Positions 28,764 through 36,241 of a stretch of DNA of 64,000 bases are shown here, one piece after another (position 1 is the stretch's first letter; every line of letters starts with the position of its first letter). This DNA is from Sphingomonas sp. BK235 (GTDB lineage Bacteria; Pseudomonadota; Alphaproteobacteria; Sphingomonadales; Sphingomonadaceae): NCBI RefSeq assembly GCF_004345855.1, contig NZ_SLXN01000002.1:434001-498000 (forward strand). The letters run 5' to 3'. The position numbers and the translations under genes were made by a program. The notes under the pieces were generated by a model. It saw only the letters and a program-made list of their open reading frames with translations, had not been told where the DNA came from and made no database searches.

Positions 28764-29183
28764 GTGATCGCCGGCCTCGGCTCCGACCTGTGCAACATCG
28801 AGCGGATCCAGTCCTCGCTCGACCGCTTCGGCGAGCGCTTCGAGGCGCGCGTCTTCACCGACGTCGAACGCGCCAAGGCCGCGCGGCGCCCGCTCACCCG
28901 CGCGGGTACCTATGCCAAGCGCTTCGCCGCCAAGGAGGCCTTCTCCAAGGCGGTCGGCACCGGCTTCAAGGCGGGCGTGTTCATGAAGGACATCGGCGTG
29001 ATCAACGCGCGCTCGGGCGCGCCGACGCTGGCGCTGACCGGCGGCGCCAAGGAACGGCTTGACGCGCTGATACCCGAGGGCCACGTCGCGCGGGTCCATC
29101 TGACGCTGACCGACGATCACCCCTGGGCGCAGGCCTTCGTGATCGTCGAGGCGGTGCCGGTCGAGAGCAAGGGAGCGGCGTGA
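28764..29183 (+). CDS. acpS: Holo-[acyl-carrier-protein] synthase
   Basis: This 139-aa enzyme transfers 4'-phosphopantetheine from CoA to ACP. It starts at GTG 28764 behind GGGGGAGG. It shows the Mg-binding Asp in [12 protein letters not shown] and the [11 protein letters not shown] helix with catalytic Glu. It lies 13 nt after pdxJ and 4 nt before lepB in a tight operon. Confidence 0.95.
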   Translation: MIAGLGSDLCNIERIQSSLDRFGERFEARVFTDVERAKAARRPLTRAGTYAKRFAAKEAFSKAVGTGFKAGVFMKDIGVINARSGAPTLALTGGAKERLDALIPEGHVARVHLTLTDDHPWAQAFVIVEAVPVESKGAA

Positions 29184-29187
29184 CGCC

Positions 29188-30129
29188 ATGGCCGATGAGA
29201 TCAGCTTGAGCGGCGAGCCCCCGCTGGCGCGCCGCGCCGACACGCCCCCGCGCAGCCGCTTCGACTGGTGGGGCGAGGTGAAGGGGCTGGTCGGGCTGGT
29301 GCTCGCCGTGCTCGGCTTCCACAGCTTCATCGCCAAGCCTTTCTATATCCCGAGCGAGTCGATGCTGCCCGGGCTGATGGTGGGCGACCGGCTGGTGGTC
29401 TCCAAATATGCCTATGGCTGGTCGTTCGTCTCGCCGACCATCCCCAACCCGGTCGCGATCGTCGAGGACCTCGTCTTCCACCGCCCGGTCGACGGCTGGT
29501 CGGTGCAGCTGCCCTTCCTGCACGGGCGCGTCTGGGGCAAGCTGCCCGAGCGCGGCGACGTCGTCATCGTCACCCCGCCGGGGCAGAGCAGCGACTATAT
29601 CAAGCGCGTGATCGGCCTGCCCGGCGACACGCTGGCGGTGCGCGGCGGCGTGGTGTTCCTCAACGGCGTGGCGGTGCAGCGCGGCGAGAAGCATGTCAGG
29701 GAACTCCCGGTCGACGCCAACGCCACCTGCGACCCGGCGCAATATCCCGGCGCCCGCGTCGCCCGTGCCGACGGCACGGTGGTGTGCCGGCTGCCGATCG
29801 TCACCGAGACTTTGCCCAACGGCCGCCGCTACGACACGGTCGACCTCGAGCCCGACAGCCCCGGCGACAATTACGGGCCCGTCAAGATCCCGGCGAATCA
29901 CGTCTTCCTGATGGGGGACAATCGCGATCGTTCCGCCGACAGCCGCTTCGCGCTGGGCGGGTTCGAGCGCGGGCTGGGCGGCCCGGTGCCCTATGAGAAT
30001 CTGGGCGGGCGCGCGGAGTTCATCACCTTCTCGGTCGACGGCGAGGCGACGTGGAACCCGCTGACCTGGCCGCACGCGCTGCGCGCCGGCCGCGCCGGCA
30101 CCTCGCTCCACCCCGAGCGCGTGCGGTGA
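29188..30129 (+). CDS. lepB: Signal peptidase I
   Basis: This 313-aa membrane protease removes signal peptides. One N-terminal transmembrane helix (about 32-50) is followed by the catalytic box YIPSESMLP (Ser58), the general-base Lys139 (YIKRVIGLPGD) and FLMGDNRDRSADSR near the C terminus. The four S26 boxes are intact. In many alphaproteobacteria rnc and era follow lepB; here the next gene is an AI-2E-type transporter overlapping by 4 nt (GTGA). Confidence 0.95.
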   Translation: MADEISLSGEPPLARRADTPPRSRFDWWGEVKGLVGLVLAVLGFHSFIAKPFYIPSESMLPGLMVGDRLVVSKYAYGWSFVSPTIPNPVAIVEDLVFHRPVDGWSVQLPFLHGRVWGKLPERGDVVIVTPPGQSSDYIKRVIGLPGDTLAVRGGVVFLNGVAVQRGEKHVRELPVDANATCDPAQYPGARVARADGTVVCRLPIVTETLPNGRRYDTVDLEPDSPGDNYGPVKIPANHVFLMGDNRDRSADSRFALGGFERGLGGPVPYENLGGRAEFITFSVDGEATWNPLTWPHALRAGRAGTSLHPERVR

Positions 30130-31214
30130 GCGACGCCACCCCGCCGCTCGATCGCCGCGGCGAGCGGGTGGACGTGACACCGGGCGCGAGCCCGCACGAG
30201 GTGCGTGACCCCGCGACGCGCGACGAGATCCGCCGCGCCGCGGTGTGGCTCGGCATGGCGAGCGCGATCGCGCTGGTGGTGCTGCTGGTCCAGCCGCTGC
30301 TGATCATCTTCGCCGGGCTGGTTTTTGCCGCGCTGCTCGACGGCGGGGTGCGGCTGCTCGGGCGCGTGCTGCCGATCGGGCGCGGCTGGCGGCTGCTGAT
30401 CGTCTGCCTGCTGACGATCGCCTTCCTGCTCGGCACCTTCTATCTGGCGGGGGTTCAGATCAGCCAACAGGTCGCGCAGCTGCGCGACACGGTCGAGGCG
30501 CAGGCGATGCGCGTCACCGGCTGGCTGAGCGCGCAGGGGCTCATGCCCGGCGCCTCCGACCTGAGCGGCCTGTCGCGCCAGGCGCTGTCCTCGGTCGGCC
30601 GCGTGACGAGCTGGGTGGGCACCGCGATGGGAGCGCTGACCACCTTGTTCATGATCATGGTCATCGGTCTCTTCGTCGCGATGGACCCGCGCGTCTATGA
30701 GCGCGGCCTGCAATGGATGGTGCCCGAGGCGCATCGCGCCGAGTTCGCGCTGACCGTCAACCGCATGGGGCGCACGCTGCGGCGGCTGCTGGCGGGGCGG
30801 CTGCTCGGCATGGCGTTCGAGGGCGTGCTCACCGCGATCGCTCTGTGGATCGTCGGGGTGCCGATGGCGCTGATCCTCGGCATCCTCACCGGGCTGCTCG
30901 CCTTCATCCCCAATATCGGCGCGTTCATCTCGGGCGCTTTGATGGTGGCGGTGGGCTTCTCGGCGGGGGCGCATGTCGGCGTGCTGGCGATCGTCGTCTA
31001 TGTCGTCGTGCAGACCTTCGACGGCTATGTCGTGATCCCGATGGTGGCGAAGCGCACCGTCGACCTGCCGCCCGCGCTGACGCTGGGCACGCAGATCCTG
31101 GCGAGCGCCTTGTTCGGCATCCTCGGGCTCGCGCTGGCCGACCCGATGACCGCGATGATCAAGACCGCCATGGAGCGCCGCTCCGAGAAATTGACGGACG
31201 AGCGCGCGGACTGA
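30126..31214 (+). CDS. AI-2E family transporter (PerM/UPF0118)
   Basis: This is a 362-aa polytopic protein starting at GTG 30126, inside the lepB stop. Hydrophobic segments come in pairs, at about 40-60, 75-95 and 155-180 and then throughout 215-340, giving ~8 helices. The family box LAFIPNIGAFISGALMV (about 255-275) and the following GYVVIPMVAKRTVDLPP are characteristic. Members export small molecules or act as sodium/proton antiporters; the AI-2 name is historical. The substrate is unknown. Confidence 0.9.
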   Translation: MSDATPPLDRRGERVDVTPGASPHEVRDPATRDEIRRAAVWLGMASAIALVVLLVQPLLIIFAGLVFAALLDGGVRLLGRVLPIGRGWRLLIVCLLTIAFLLGTFYLAGVQISQQVAQLRDTVEAQAMRVTGWLSAQGLMPGASDLSGLSRQALSSVGRVTSWVGTAMGALTTLFMIMVIGLFVAMDPRVYERGLQWMVPEAHRAEFALTVNRMGRTLRRLLAGRLLGMAFEGVLTAIALWIVGVPMALILGILTGLLAFIPNIGAFISGALMVAVGFSAGAHVGVLAIVVYVVVQTFDGYVVIPMVAKRTVDLPPALTLGTQILASALFGILGLALADPMTAMIKTAMERRSEKLTDERAD

Positions 31215-31335
31215 CCCGCGGTGGCGACGGCTGACCGCGTGCGGGACAGCGCGCCGGCCCGCGCGCTGGAATGTACCCGCCCACGCTGCTAGACGCCCCC
31301 CCAACCCCGCCGGCGCGCGGGACAGGATCAAGCGA

Positions 31336-32307
31336 TTGCGCGCGGACGAGCCAACGACCCAGACCGACACCAGCGCCAGCCCCGCCGCCGCGACCGCCAC
31401 CGCGGCGCCGCTGGTCGCGCTGCGCCCGGTCGAGTCGCTGCGACGGCGCTGGCCCGCGCTGCTCGGCGCGGTCGTCACGGTGGCGATGATCGTCGGGCTG
31501 CTCCACGAGCTGCTCGACCACGGACTCGCCGGCCTGCGCCGCACCGTTCCGGATTCGCCGGGTTTCTATGTCTTTTTCCTCCTGTCCTACTTCGCCTTGC
31601 CGGTGTGCGACTTCGTGATCTTCCGCCGGCTGTGGCGCGTGCCCGCGGCGGCCTTCCTGGCGCTCAACAAGAAGCGGATCGCGAACGACATCCTCATCGG
31701 TTACTCGGGCGACGCCTATTTCTACGCCTGGGCGCGCGCGCGGCTGGAGATGGTGGCGGCCCCGTTCGGCGCGGTGAAGGACGTCAGCATCGTCTCGGGC
31801 ATCACCGGCAATCTCACCGCGATCCTGCTCGGCGCGGTCGCGCTGCCGCTGGGATATGAGCTGATCGACCCCGATCTGGTCCGCATCATGTTATGGTCGC
31901 TGGGCCTCGCGCTCGCGGTTCCGATCCTGGCGGTCGCTTTCTCCAGCCGTGTCTTCTCGCTGCCGCGCCGTGACCTGTGGTTCATCTTCGCGATCGACTG
32001 GCTCCGCATCACGATCACCTCCGTCACCATCGCGCTGGCCTGGTCCTACGCGATCCCCAGCGTCGCGGTGGGGATGTGGCTGTTCCTGGTGGCGGGGCGC
32101 CAATTGATGTCGCGCCTGCCGCTGCTGCCCAACAAAGACCTCCTTTTCGCCAGCTTCGCGTTCCTGGTGATCGGGCATGACCGCGCGCTGACCGACCTGA
32201 TGGCGTTCACGGCGGCGTCAACCTTGGTGATGCATCTGCTGCTGACGCTCCTGTTCGGGGCGGTGTACGTGTGGGAAAGGGTGCAGCGATGGCGACATAC
32301 CGGCTGA
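31336..32307 (+). CDS. Polytopic inner-membrane protein, hypothetical
   Basis: This 323-aa protein probably starts at TTG 31336 (CAGGA upstream); no ATG or GTG gives a better start. After a Thr/Ala-rich cytoplasmic lead (residues 1-35) come about eight hydrophobic segments, including AVVTVAMIVGLLHELL, FYVFFLLSYFALPV and LTAILLGAVALPLG. A loop contains LNKKRIANDILIGYSGDAY. I do not recognise a named family. It overlaps the DUF2141 gene by 19 nt, and a glycosyltransferase follows, so a role in envelope polysaccharide or lipid handling is plausible. Confidence 0.75.
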   Translation: MRADEPTTQTDTSASPAAATATAAPLVALRPVESLRRRWPALLGAVVTVAMIVGLLHELLDHGLAGLRRTVPDSPGFYVFFLLSYFALPVCDFVIFRRLWRVPAAAFLALNKKRIANDILIGYSGDAYFYAWARARLEMVAAPFGAVKDVSIVSGITGNLTAILLGAVALPLGYELIDPDLVRIMLWSLGLALAVPILAVAFSSRVFSLPRRDLWFIFAIDWLRITITSVTIALAWSYAIPSVAVGMWLFLVAGRQLMSRLPLLPNKDLLFASFAFLVIGHDRALTDLMAFTAASTLVMHLLLTLLFGAVYVWERVQRWRHTG

Positions 32308-32822
32308 GCCTCGCGCTGCTCGCGGCGGTGGCGGGAGCGATCGGCGCCGCCACCCCCGCCGGCGCGCAGGTGCTGGGGCAGGATGCCGCCGCCTGTGCCG
32401 CAGGGGCGCCCGGCCCTGCGATCCTGGCCAGCATCACCGGGATCAAGGACCGCAAGGGCACGCTCAAGCTCGAACTCTACCCCGCCAACGAGGAGGATTT
32501 CCTCGCCGGCGACAAGAAGTTGACCGAGGCGGGCAAGACCTTTCGCCGCATCGAGGTGGCGCCGCCGGCGAGCCTCGCGGCGGACATCTGCCTGCGCGTG
32601 CCGCGCCCCGGCCGCTACGCATTGTTCCTCGGGCATGACCGCGACGGCAAGCGCAAGTTCAACTTCTGGAGCGACGGCGCGGGCTTCCCCAGCAACCGCA
32701 AGATCGGCCGCGCGCGCCCGAAACTGGCCGATTCGCTGATCGACGTCGGCCCCGGCGTCACGCGCACGTCGATCCGCGTCCAATATCTGCGCGGTCTCGG
32801 CGGCTTCGGCTTCGCCGACTGA
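32289..32822 (+). CDS. DUF2141 domain-containing exported protein
   Basis: This is a 177-aa protein with a signal peptide (LALLAAVAGAIGAATPAGAQ). The mature domain has the DUF2141 pattern: GTLKLELYP, FRRIEVAPP, GRYALFLGHDRDGKRKFNFW, FPSN. DUF2141 proteins are small periplasmic beta-sandwiches of unknown role. It starts 19 nt inside the previous gene behind GGGAAAGGG. The gene order membrane protein, DUF2141, glycosyltransferase looks like one transcription unit. Confidence 0.85.
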   Translation: MATYRLSLALLAAVAGAIGAATPAGAQVLGQDAAACAAGAPGPAILASITGIKDRKGTLKLELYPANEEDFLAGDKKLTEAGKTFRRIEVAPPASLAADICLRVPRPGRYALFLGHDRDGKRKFNFWSDGAGFPSNRKIGRARPKLADSLIDVGPGVTRTSIRVQYLRGLGGFGFAD

Positions 32823-32834
32823 GGCGCGCGACCG

Positions 32835-34016
32835 ATGCGGATCGTCGACGTCAACGAATTCTACTCGCCCAACGGCGGCGGGGTGCGCTCCTATCTCGAT
32901 CGCAAGATGGCGATCATGTCGGAGCTGGGCCACCAGCAGATCGTGATCGCCCCCGGTCGCGAGGATCGCGTCGAGGAGCGGCCCGGCGGCGCCCTGCTCT
33001 ATTACGTCAAGTCGCCGGGCATGCCGTTCGACTCCAACTATGGGCTGTTCTGGGACGCGGCGCCGGTCCACGCGCTGCTCGACCGGCTCCAGCCCGACGT
33101 GATCGAGAATTGCTCGCCGTGGCGATCCGCCGCGATCGTCACCGGTTGGCGCGGGCCGGCGATCCGCGCCTGGTTCATGCACAACGACAATATGGAGGCC
33201 TATCCCAAGCGCTGGTTCGCGCGGGTCGCCTCCGCCGGCGCGATCGAGCGCGCCTTCGGCTGGTATGACCGGTATATGGCGCGCTGCCTCGCGCCGTTCG
33301 ACACGGTCGTCACCAACGGCCCGGTGCTGACCGAGCGGTTGCGCGCGCGCGGTCTGCGCGTCGACGCGACGATGACGCTGGGGATCGAGCGCGCGCATTT
33401 CTCCCCCGCGCTGCGCAGCCCCGCGCTGCGCGCCGCGATGCTGGCGCAATGCGGTCTGCCCGAGGACGCGCACCTGCTGATCGGCATCGGCCGCCACCAC
33501 GCCGAGAAGCGCTGGCCGATGGTGATCGACGCAGCGCGGCGCGCGGGCACCTCGATCCCGGTCGGGCTGATGCTGCTGGGGCTCGGCCCCGACACGCGCA
33601 CGCTGGAGCGGCATATCGCGCAGAGCCCGCACGTGCGCATGTTCCAGCCGGTGTTCGATCGCGTCCAGCTCGCCACGATCATGGCCAGCGCGGACGCGTT
33701 CATCCACGGCGGCGACAGCGAGCCGTTCGGCATGGTGGCGTCGGAGGCGCTCGCCTCCGGCCTGCCGATGATCGTGCCCGATCGCGGTGGCTCCGCCGCG
33801 GTGGCGCGGCCCGCCTTCGCCGAGACCTATCGCAGCGGCGACGCTTATGCCTGCGCGCGCGCGATCGTCGCGTTGTTCTCGCGCGACCAGCGGCTGGTGC
33901 GCCGCGCCGCGGGGGTCGCTGCGCACACGGTGCTGAGCGACCGCGAACATGCGGTCGCGCTGGTGGATCACTACCGCGGCGTGATCGCGCGCCGGCAGGC
34001 GCGGCGCGCGGGCTGA
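32835..34016 (+). CDS. Glycosyltransferase family 4-like protein
   Basis: This is a 393-aa GT-B glycosyltransferase. The N-terminal acceptor domain opens VDVNEFYSPNGGGVRSYL (glycine-rich loop). The C-terminal nucleotide-sugar domain has GIGRHHAEKRW and the GT4 E-x7-E signature in GGDSEPFGMVASEALASG. There is no transmembrane segment, so it is a cytosolic or membrane-peripheral enzyme. It lies 12 nt after the DUF2141 gene. The acceptor is not predictable. Confidence 0.9.
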   Translation: MRIVDVNEFYSPNGGGVRSYLDRKMAIMSELGHQQIVIAPGREDRVEERPGGALLYYVKSPGMPFDSNYGLFWDAAPVHALLDRLQPDVIENCSPWRSAAIVTGWRGPAIRAWFMHNDNMEAYPKRWFARVASAGAIERAFGWYDRYMARCLAPFDTVVTNGPVLTERLRARGLRVDATMTLGIERAHFSPALRSPALRAAMLAQCGLPEDAHLLIGIGRHHAEKRWPMVIDAARRAGTSIPVGLMLLGLGPDTRTLERHIAQSPHVRMFQPVFDRVQLATIMASADAFIHGGDSEPFGMVASEALASGLPMIVPDRGGSAAVARPAFAETYRSGDAYACARAIVALFSRDQRLVRRAAGVAAHTVLSDREHAVALVDHYRGVIARRQARRAG

Positions 34017-34052
34017 CCCGCGCGGGAGGGGGCGGGGGCGGGGCGGCCGGCG

Positions 34053-34476
34053 TCAGTCGGCATTGGCGGAGCGTCCGCGATCGAGGTGCCCGAGCGCGGA
34101 GAGGGTGTGCGCGGACATAGGTGTCGGTCTGGCGCTCGAGCGCGCGCACCACCAGCGTCTCGGCCACCGCCTCGCGCGCGACCAGGGTGGCGGCGCGCCA
34201 GCCGAGCGCGAAGGCGCTGCCCTTGGCCGAGCGGCGGAAGGCGAAGGCCGAGGTGGCGGAGAGCCCGACGCGCGCGGCGGCGCGCTCGACGCCATGGCCT
34301 TCCGCGATCGCCTCGAGGAAGGCGCGCTGGCGCTCGGCGGACCAGCCGTCGGCGCGGCGGGAGGCGGTGAACGGGGCGGTTAACGGGTCGTCGAGCGGGT
34401 CGGTGGCGGGGGCGGGGGGCGTCTCGGCCCGGCGTGCGGGGGCGGTGATGCCTTCCATCGGCGACATGACGGTCAT
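34053..34476 (-). pseudogene. Small HTH-like hypothetical gene, apparently frameshifted
   Basis: From ATG 34476 the frame encodes a Pro/Ala-rich start and then GWSAERQRAFLEAIAEGHG and VGLSATSAFAFRRSAKG, a helix-turn-helix-like unit common in sphingomonad hypothetical proteins. It continues to RALERQTDTYV. Past about 34120 this frame gives only Pro/Arg-rich sequence and runs antisense through the glycosyltransferase to 33700. Skipping one base gives AHTLSALGHLDRGRSANAD and a stop at 34053, a sensible C terminus. A 1-nt insertion near 34105-34125 is the simplest explanation. It could be a real mutation or an assembly error. Confidence 0.55.
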
Positions 34477-34764
34477 GGGCGCGGCTCGCTGCGGCTGAGG
34501 GGGCGGCGAGGGTGCGCGATGTTGGAGGGTGTAGGACAGGGGGGGCGGCGAGTTGCCGCAAGATCCGATCAATGCGGATTGAATTGTCTGAGCGCGAGCC
34601 GGGCGACGGCACTTCTCATCTAGCCGAGCGTCAACACTCTCGTTACGATTTTAGAAACGACGGCTTGATTGCTAAACCTTTTGCAAAATTCACCTGAAGT
34701 GAATGACGCGGAGCGTTACGACTAGCGCATATTAGTAATCGATCAGCGACGGAGTGAATGAAAG
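34477..34764. other. Intergenic transition from high-GC to low-GC DNA
   Basis: Base composition falls sharply at about 34600. I see no tRNA, integrase or direct repeat here. TTCAC-N5-GTGAA (34689-34703) is a small inverted repeat ~60 nt upstream of the islet's first gene, and GAAAG precedes its ATG. Confidence 0.5.
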
Positions 34765-36045
34765 ATGACGTCTGAAGTGGCTATCTTAAATAAATCCGGG
34801 ATAGCGGTAGCCGCCGACAGTGCTGTCACGATCGGTGGTGCGCGGGTATGGATGTCAACTAATAAGATATTTTCATTAGGCCCGTCGCATGATTTGGCCA
34901 TTATGATATACGGGTCAGGCGATTTCATGGGGTTCCCTTGGGAACTTATCATTAGGTCGTTCAGGGAATATATCAGTCAGCAACCCATCAACAAACTTGA
35001 GCAGTGTATTTCCCTTTTTCTCGATTATCTTTCCGGTGACAAGTGGCACGATCAAGATTACGAGAACCTGTCGAATGCGCACATCATCGTAAGTAGAATC
35101 GAGTATGTCCTTGAAGGGCTGGAATGGGAAGACGAATCTGAGTTTCGGAGCGTCGTTAAGGCGGAAGCTGAAAGGCTTATCGATCAGGTTCGTGAAAATG
35201 AAGTCGTGATGCCTACACTTACCTTGGGGCAGTTTAGAACTCAGTTTCTTAAGCTTATTGAAAAATTCTGTGAAGAGATGTTAGATTTCAAGGCTGAAAA
35301 AAGTACCATCGATCTAGTAACTAAGTATATTTATGAATTTTATAAGAGGAAAGATTGTTCGTCGGGCTACGAAACTGGTGTTGTTTTCCTAGGGTTTGGC
35401 GCTGACGAGCTTTTTCCATCTGTTAAGGAGTTAATAGTTGATGGAAAGCTCAATAAAAAAATCAGGCATTGGCGCTGGCGTTCGCAAGATTTAAATATAC
35501 AAAAGAATCAAGATAGCGGCATAATGTCCTTTGCGCAGATGGACATGACTACTTTGTTTATGGATGGTATATCGAGGCAGTACGTCGAATTTTTCTTCAA
35601 GTTCATTGATGGAATTCTTGAGCAAAAAGCCGATGAATACCTAAAGATCTTTGGTTCATCCGACGATGAGAAGATTGTTGAAAAGGTCCTCCAAAAGCGT
35701 AAAAATGAAAAGATTATGGAGGAACTAATCCGGGCTTATAAGGGTCTGCAGCAAGTTGAGATAGTTAACCCGGTAACAACTTCGCTGAGGGCTTTGCCGC
35801 GTGACGAGATGACAGCAATGGCTGAGGCTTTTGTTGAGCTAACCTCGATGAGGAGAAAGGTCGACTCGAATCTTCAGACTGTAGGTGGCCCCGTAGACGT
35901 CGCTTTTATATCAAAATCTGATGGCCTGATTTGGGTGAAGCGTAAGTTGTACTTCGAGGAGAATGGTAATGGTGACTTCTTCGAAAGGCGTAGAAGGAAA
36001 CTTGGCAAGCAACTCGAGTCGAAGGTCGGAAAAAATGCAAATTAA
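34765..36045 (+). CDS. Proteasome-like N-terminal-threonine hydrolase with large helical insert, function unknown
   Basis: This is a 426-aa cytosolic protein. If Met1 is removed, Thr2, Asp18 and Lys34 fall at positions 1, 17 and 33, exactly the catalytic spacing of proteasome beta subunits and HslV. The surrounding GIAVAADSAVTIGG and NKIF and then LAIMIYGSGDFMG also read like strands S1-S4 of that fold. The C-terminal part has a helix (MAEAFVELTSMRRK) followed by VGGPVDVAFISKSDGLIW (about 373-390), like the last helix and strand pair of a beta subunit. Between them lie ~285 mostly helical, charged residues, far more than the ~110-130 in a standard subunit. GC is far below that of its neighbours, so it was probably acquired. 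No ATPase partner (HslU, Mpa) is nearby. Fold assignment is by eye; function is unknown. Confidence 0.7.
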   Translation: MTSEVAILNKSGIAVAADSAVTIGGARVWMSTNKIFSLGPSHDLAIMIYGSGDFMGFPWELIIRSFREYISQQPINKLEQCISLFLDYLSGDKWHDQDYENLSNAHIIVSRIEYVLEGLEWEDESEFRSVVKAEAERLIDQVRENEVVMPTLTLGQFRTQFLKLIEKFCEEMLDFKAEKSTIDLVTKYIYEFYKRKDCSSGYETGVVFLGFGADELFPSVKELIVDGKLNKKIRHWRWRSQDLNIQKNQDSGIMSFAQMDMTTLFMDGISRQYVEFFFKFIDGILEQKADEYLKIFGSSDDEKIVEKVLQKRKNEKIMEELIRAYKGLQQVEIVNPVTTSLRALPRDEMTAMAEAFVELTSMRRKVDSNLQTVGGPVDVAFISKSDGLIWVKRKLYFEENGNGDFFERRRRKLGKQLESKVGKNAN

Positions 36046-36202
36046 CGGTCTAGTTAAGAGGGTTCTGCACGAGAGAAATCGGATGCACGTCTCTGATGGG
36101 ACTTCCATGCAAAAATACAGCGGCTATGACTATGCAGAAGAACTTCTGCGCCGTGTTAAGATAATTAAGGTCGATCAGGATGCGGACGATGAATTGACAT
36201 GA
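36035..36202 (+). CDS. 55-aa protein, partner of the Ntn-hydrolase-like gene
   Basis: ATG 36035 lies 11 nt inside the end of the preceding gene, behind GAAGGTCGGA, so it is likely translated by coupling. The product starts MQINGLVKRVLHERNRMH, has YSGYDYAEELLRRVKI in the middle and ends with an acidic tail (DQDADDELT). There is no signal peptide or membrane span. I do not recognise it. It could be a regulator, substrate or adaptor of the upstream hydrolase. Its low GC matches the islet. A small AGCGCT-GTATA-AGCGCT repeat (about 36202-36218) follows the stop. Confidence 0.6.
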   Translation: MQINGLVKRVLHERNRMHVSDGTSMQKYSGYDYAEELLRRVKIIKVDQDADDELT

Positions 36203-36241
36203 GCGCTGTATAAGCGCTGGCGCAGGCATTTATTCGTTCTT

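Noticed and set aside
33700..34052. Extension of the HTH-like gene into the glycosyltransferase antisense
   Set aside because: Low-complexity Pro/Arg sequence; better explained by a frameshift with the true stop at 34053.
34512..34764. tRNA gene or att site at the islet border
   Set aside because: No cloverleaf, no T-loop GTTCRANYC, and no direct repeat matching the sequence near 36203-36240.
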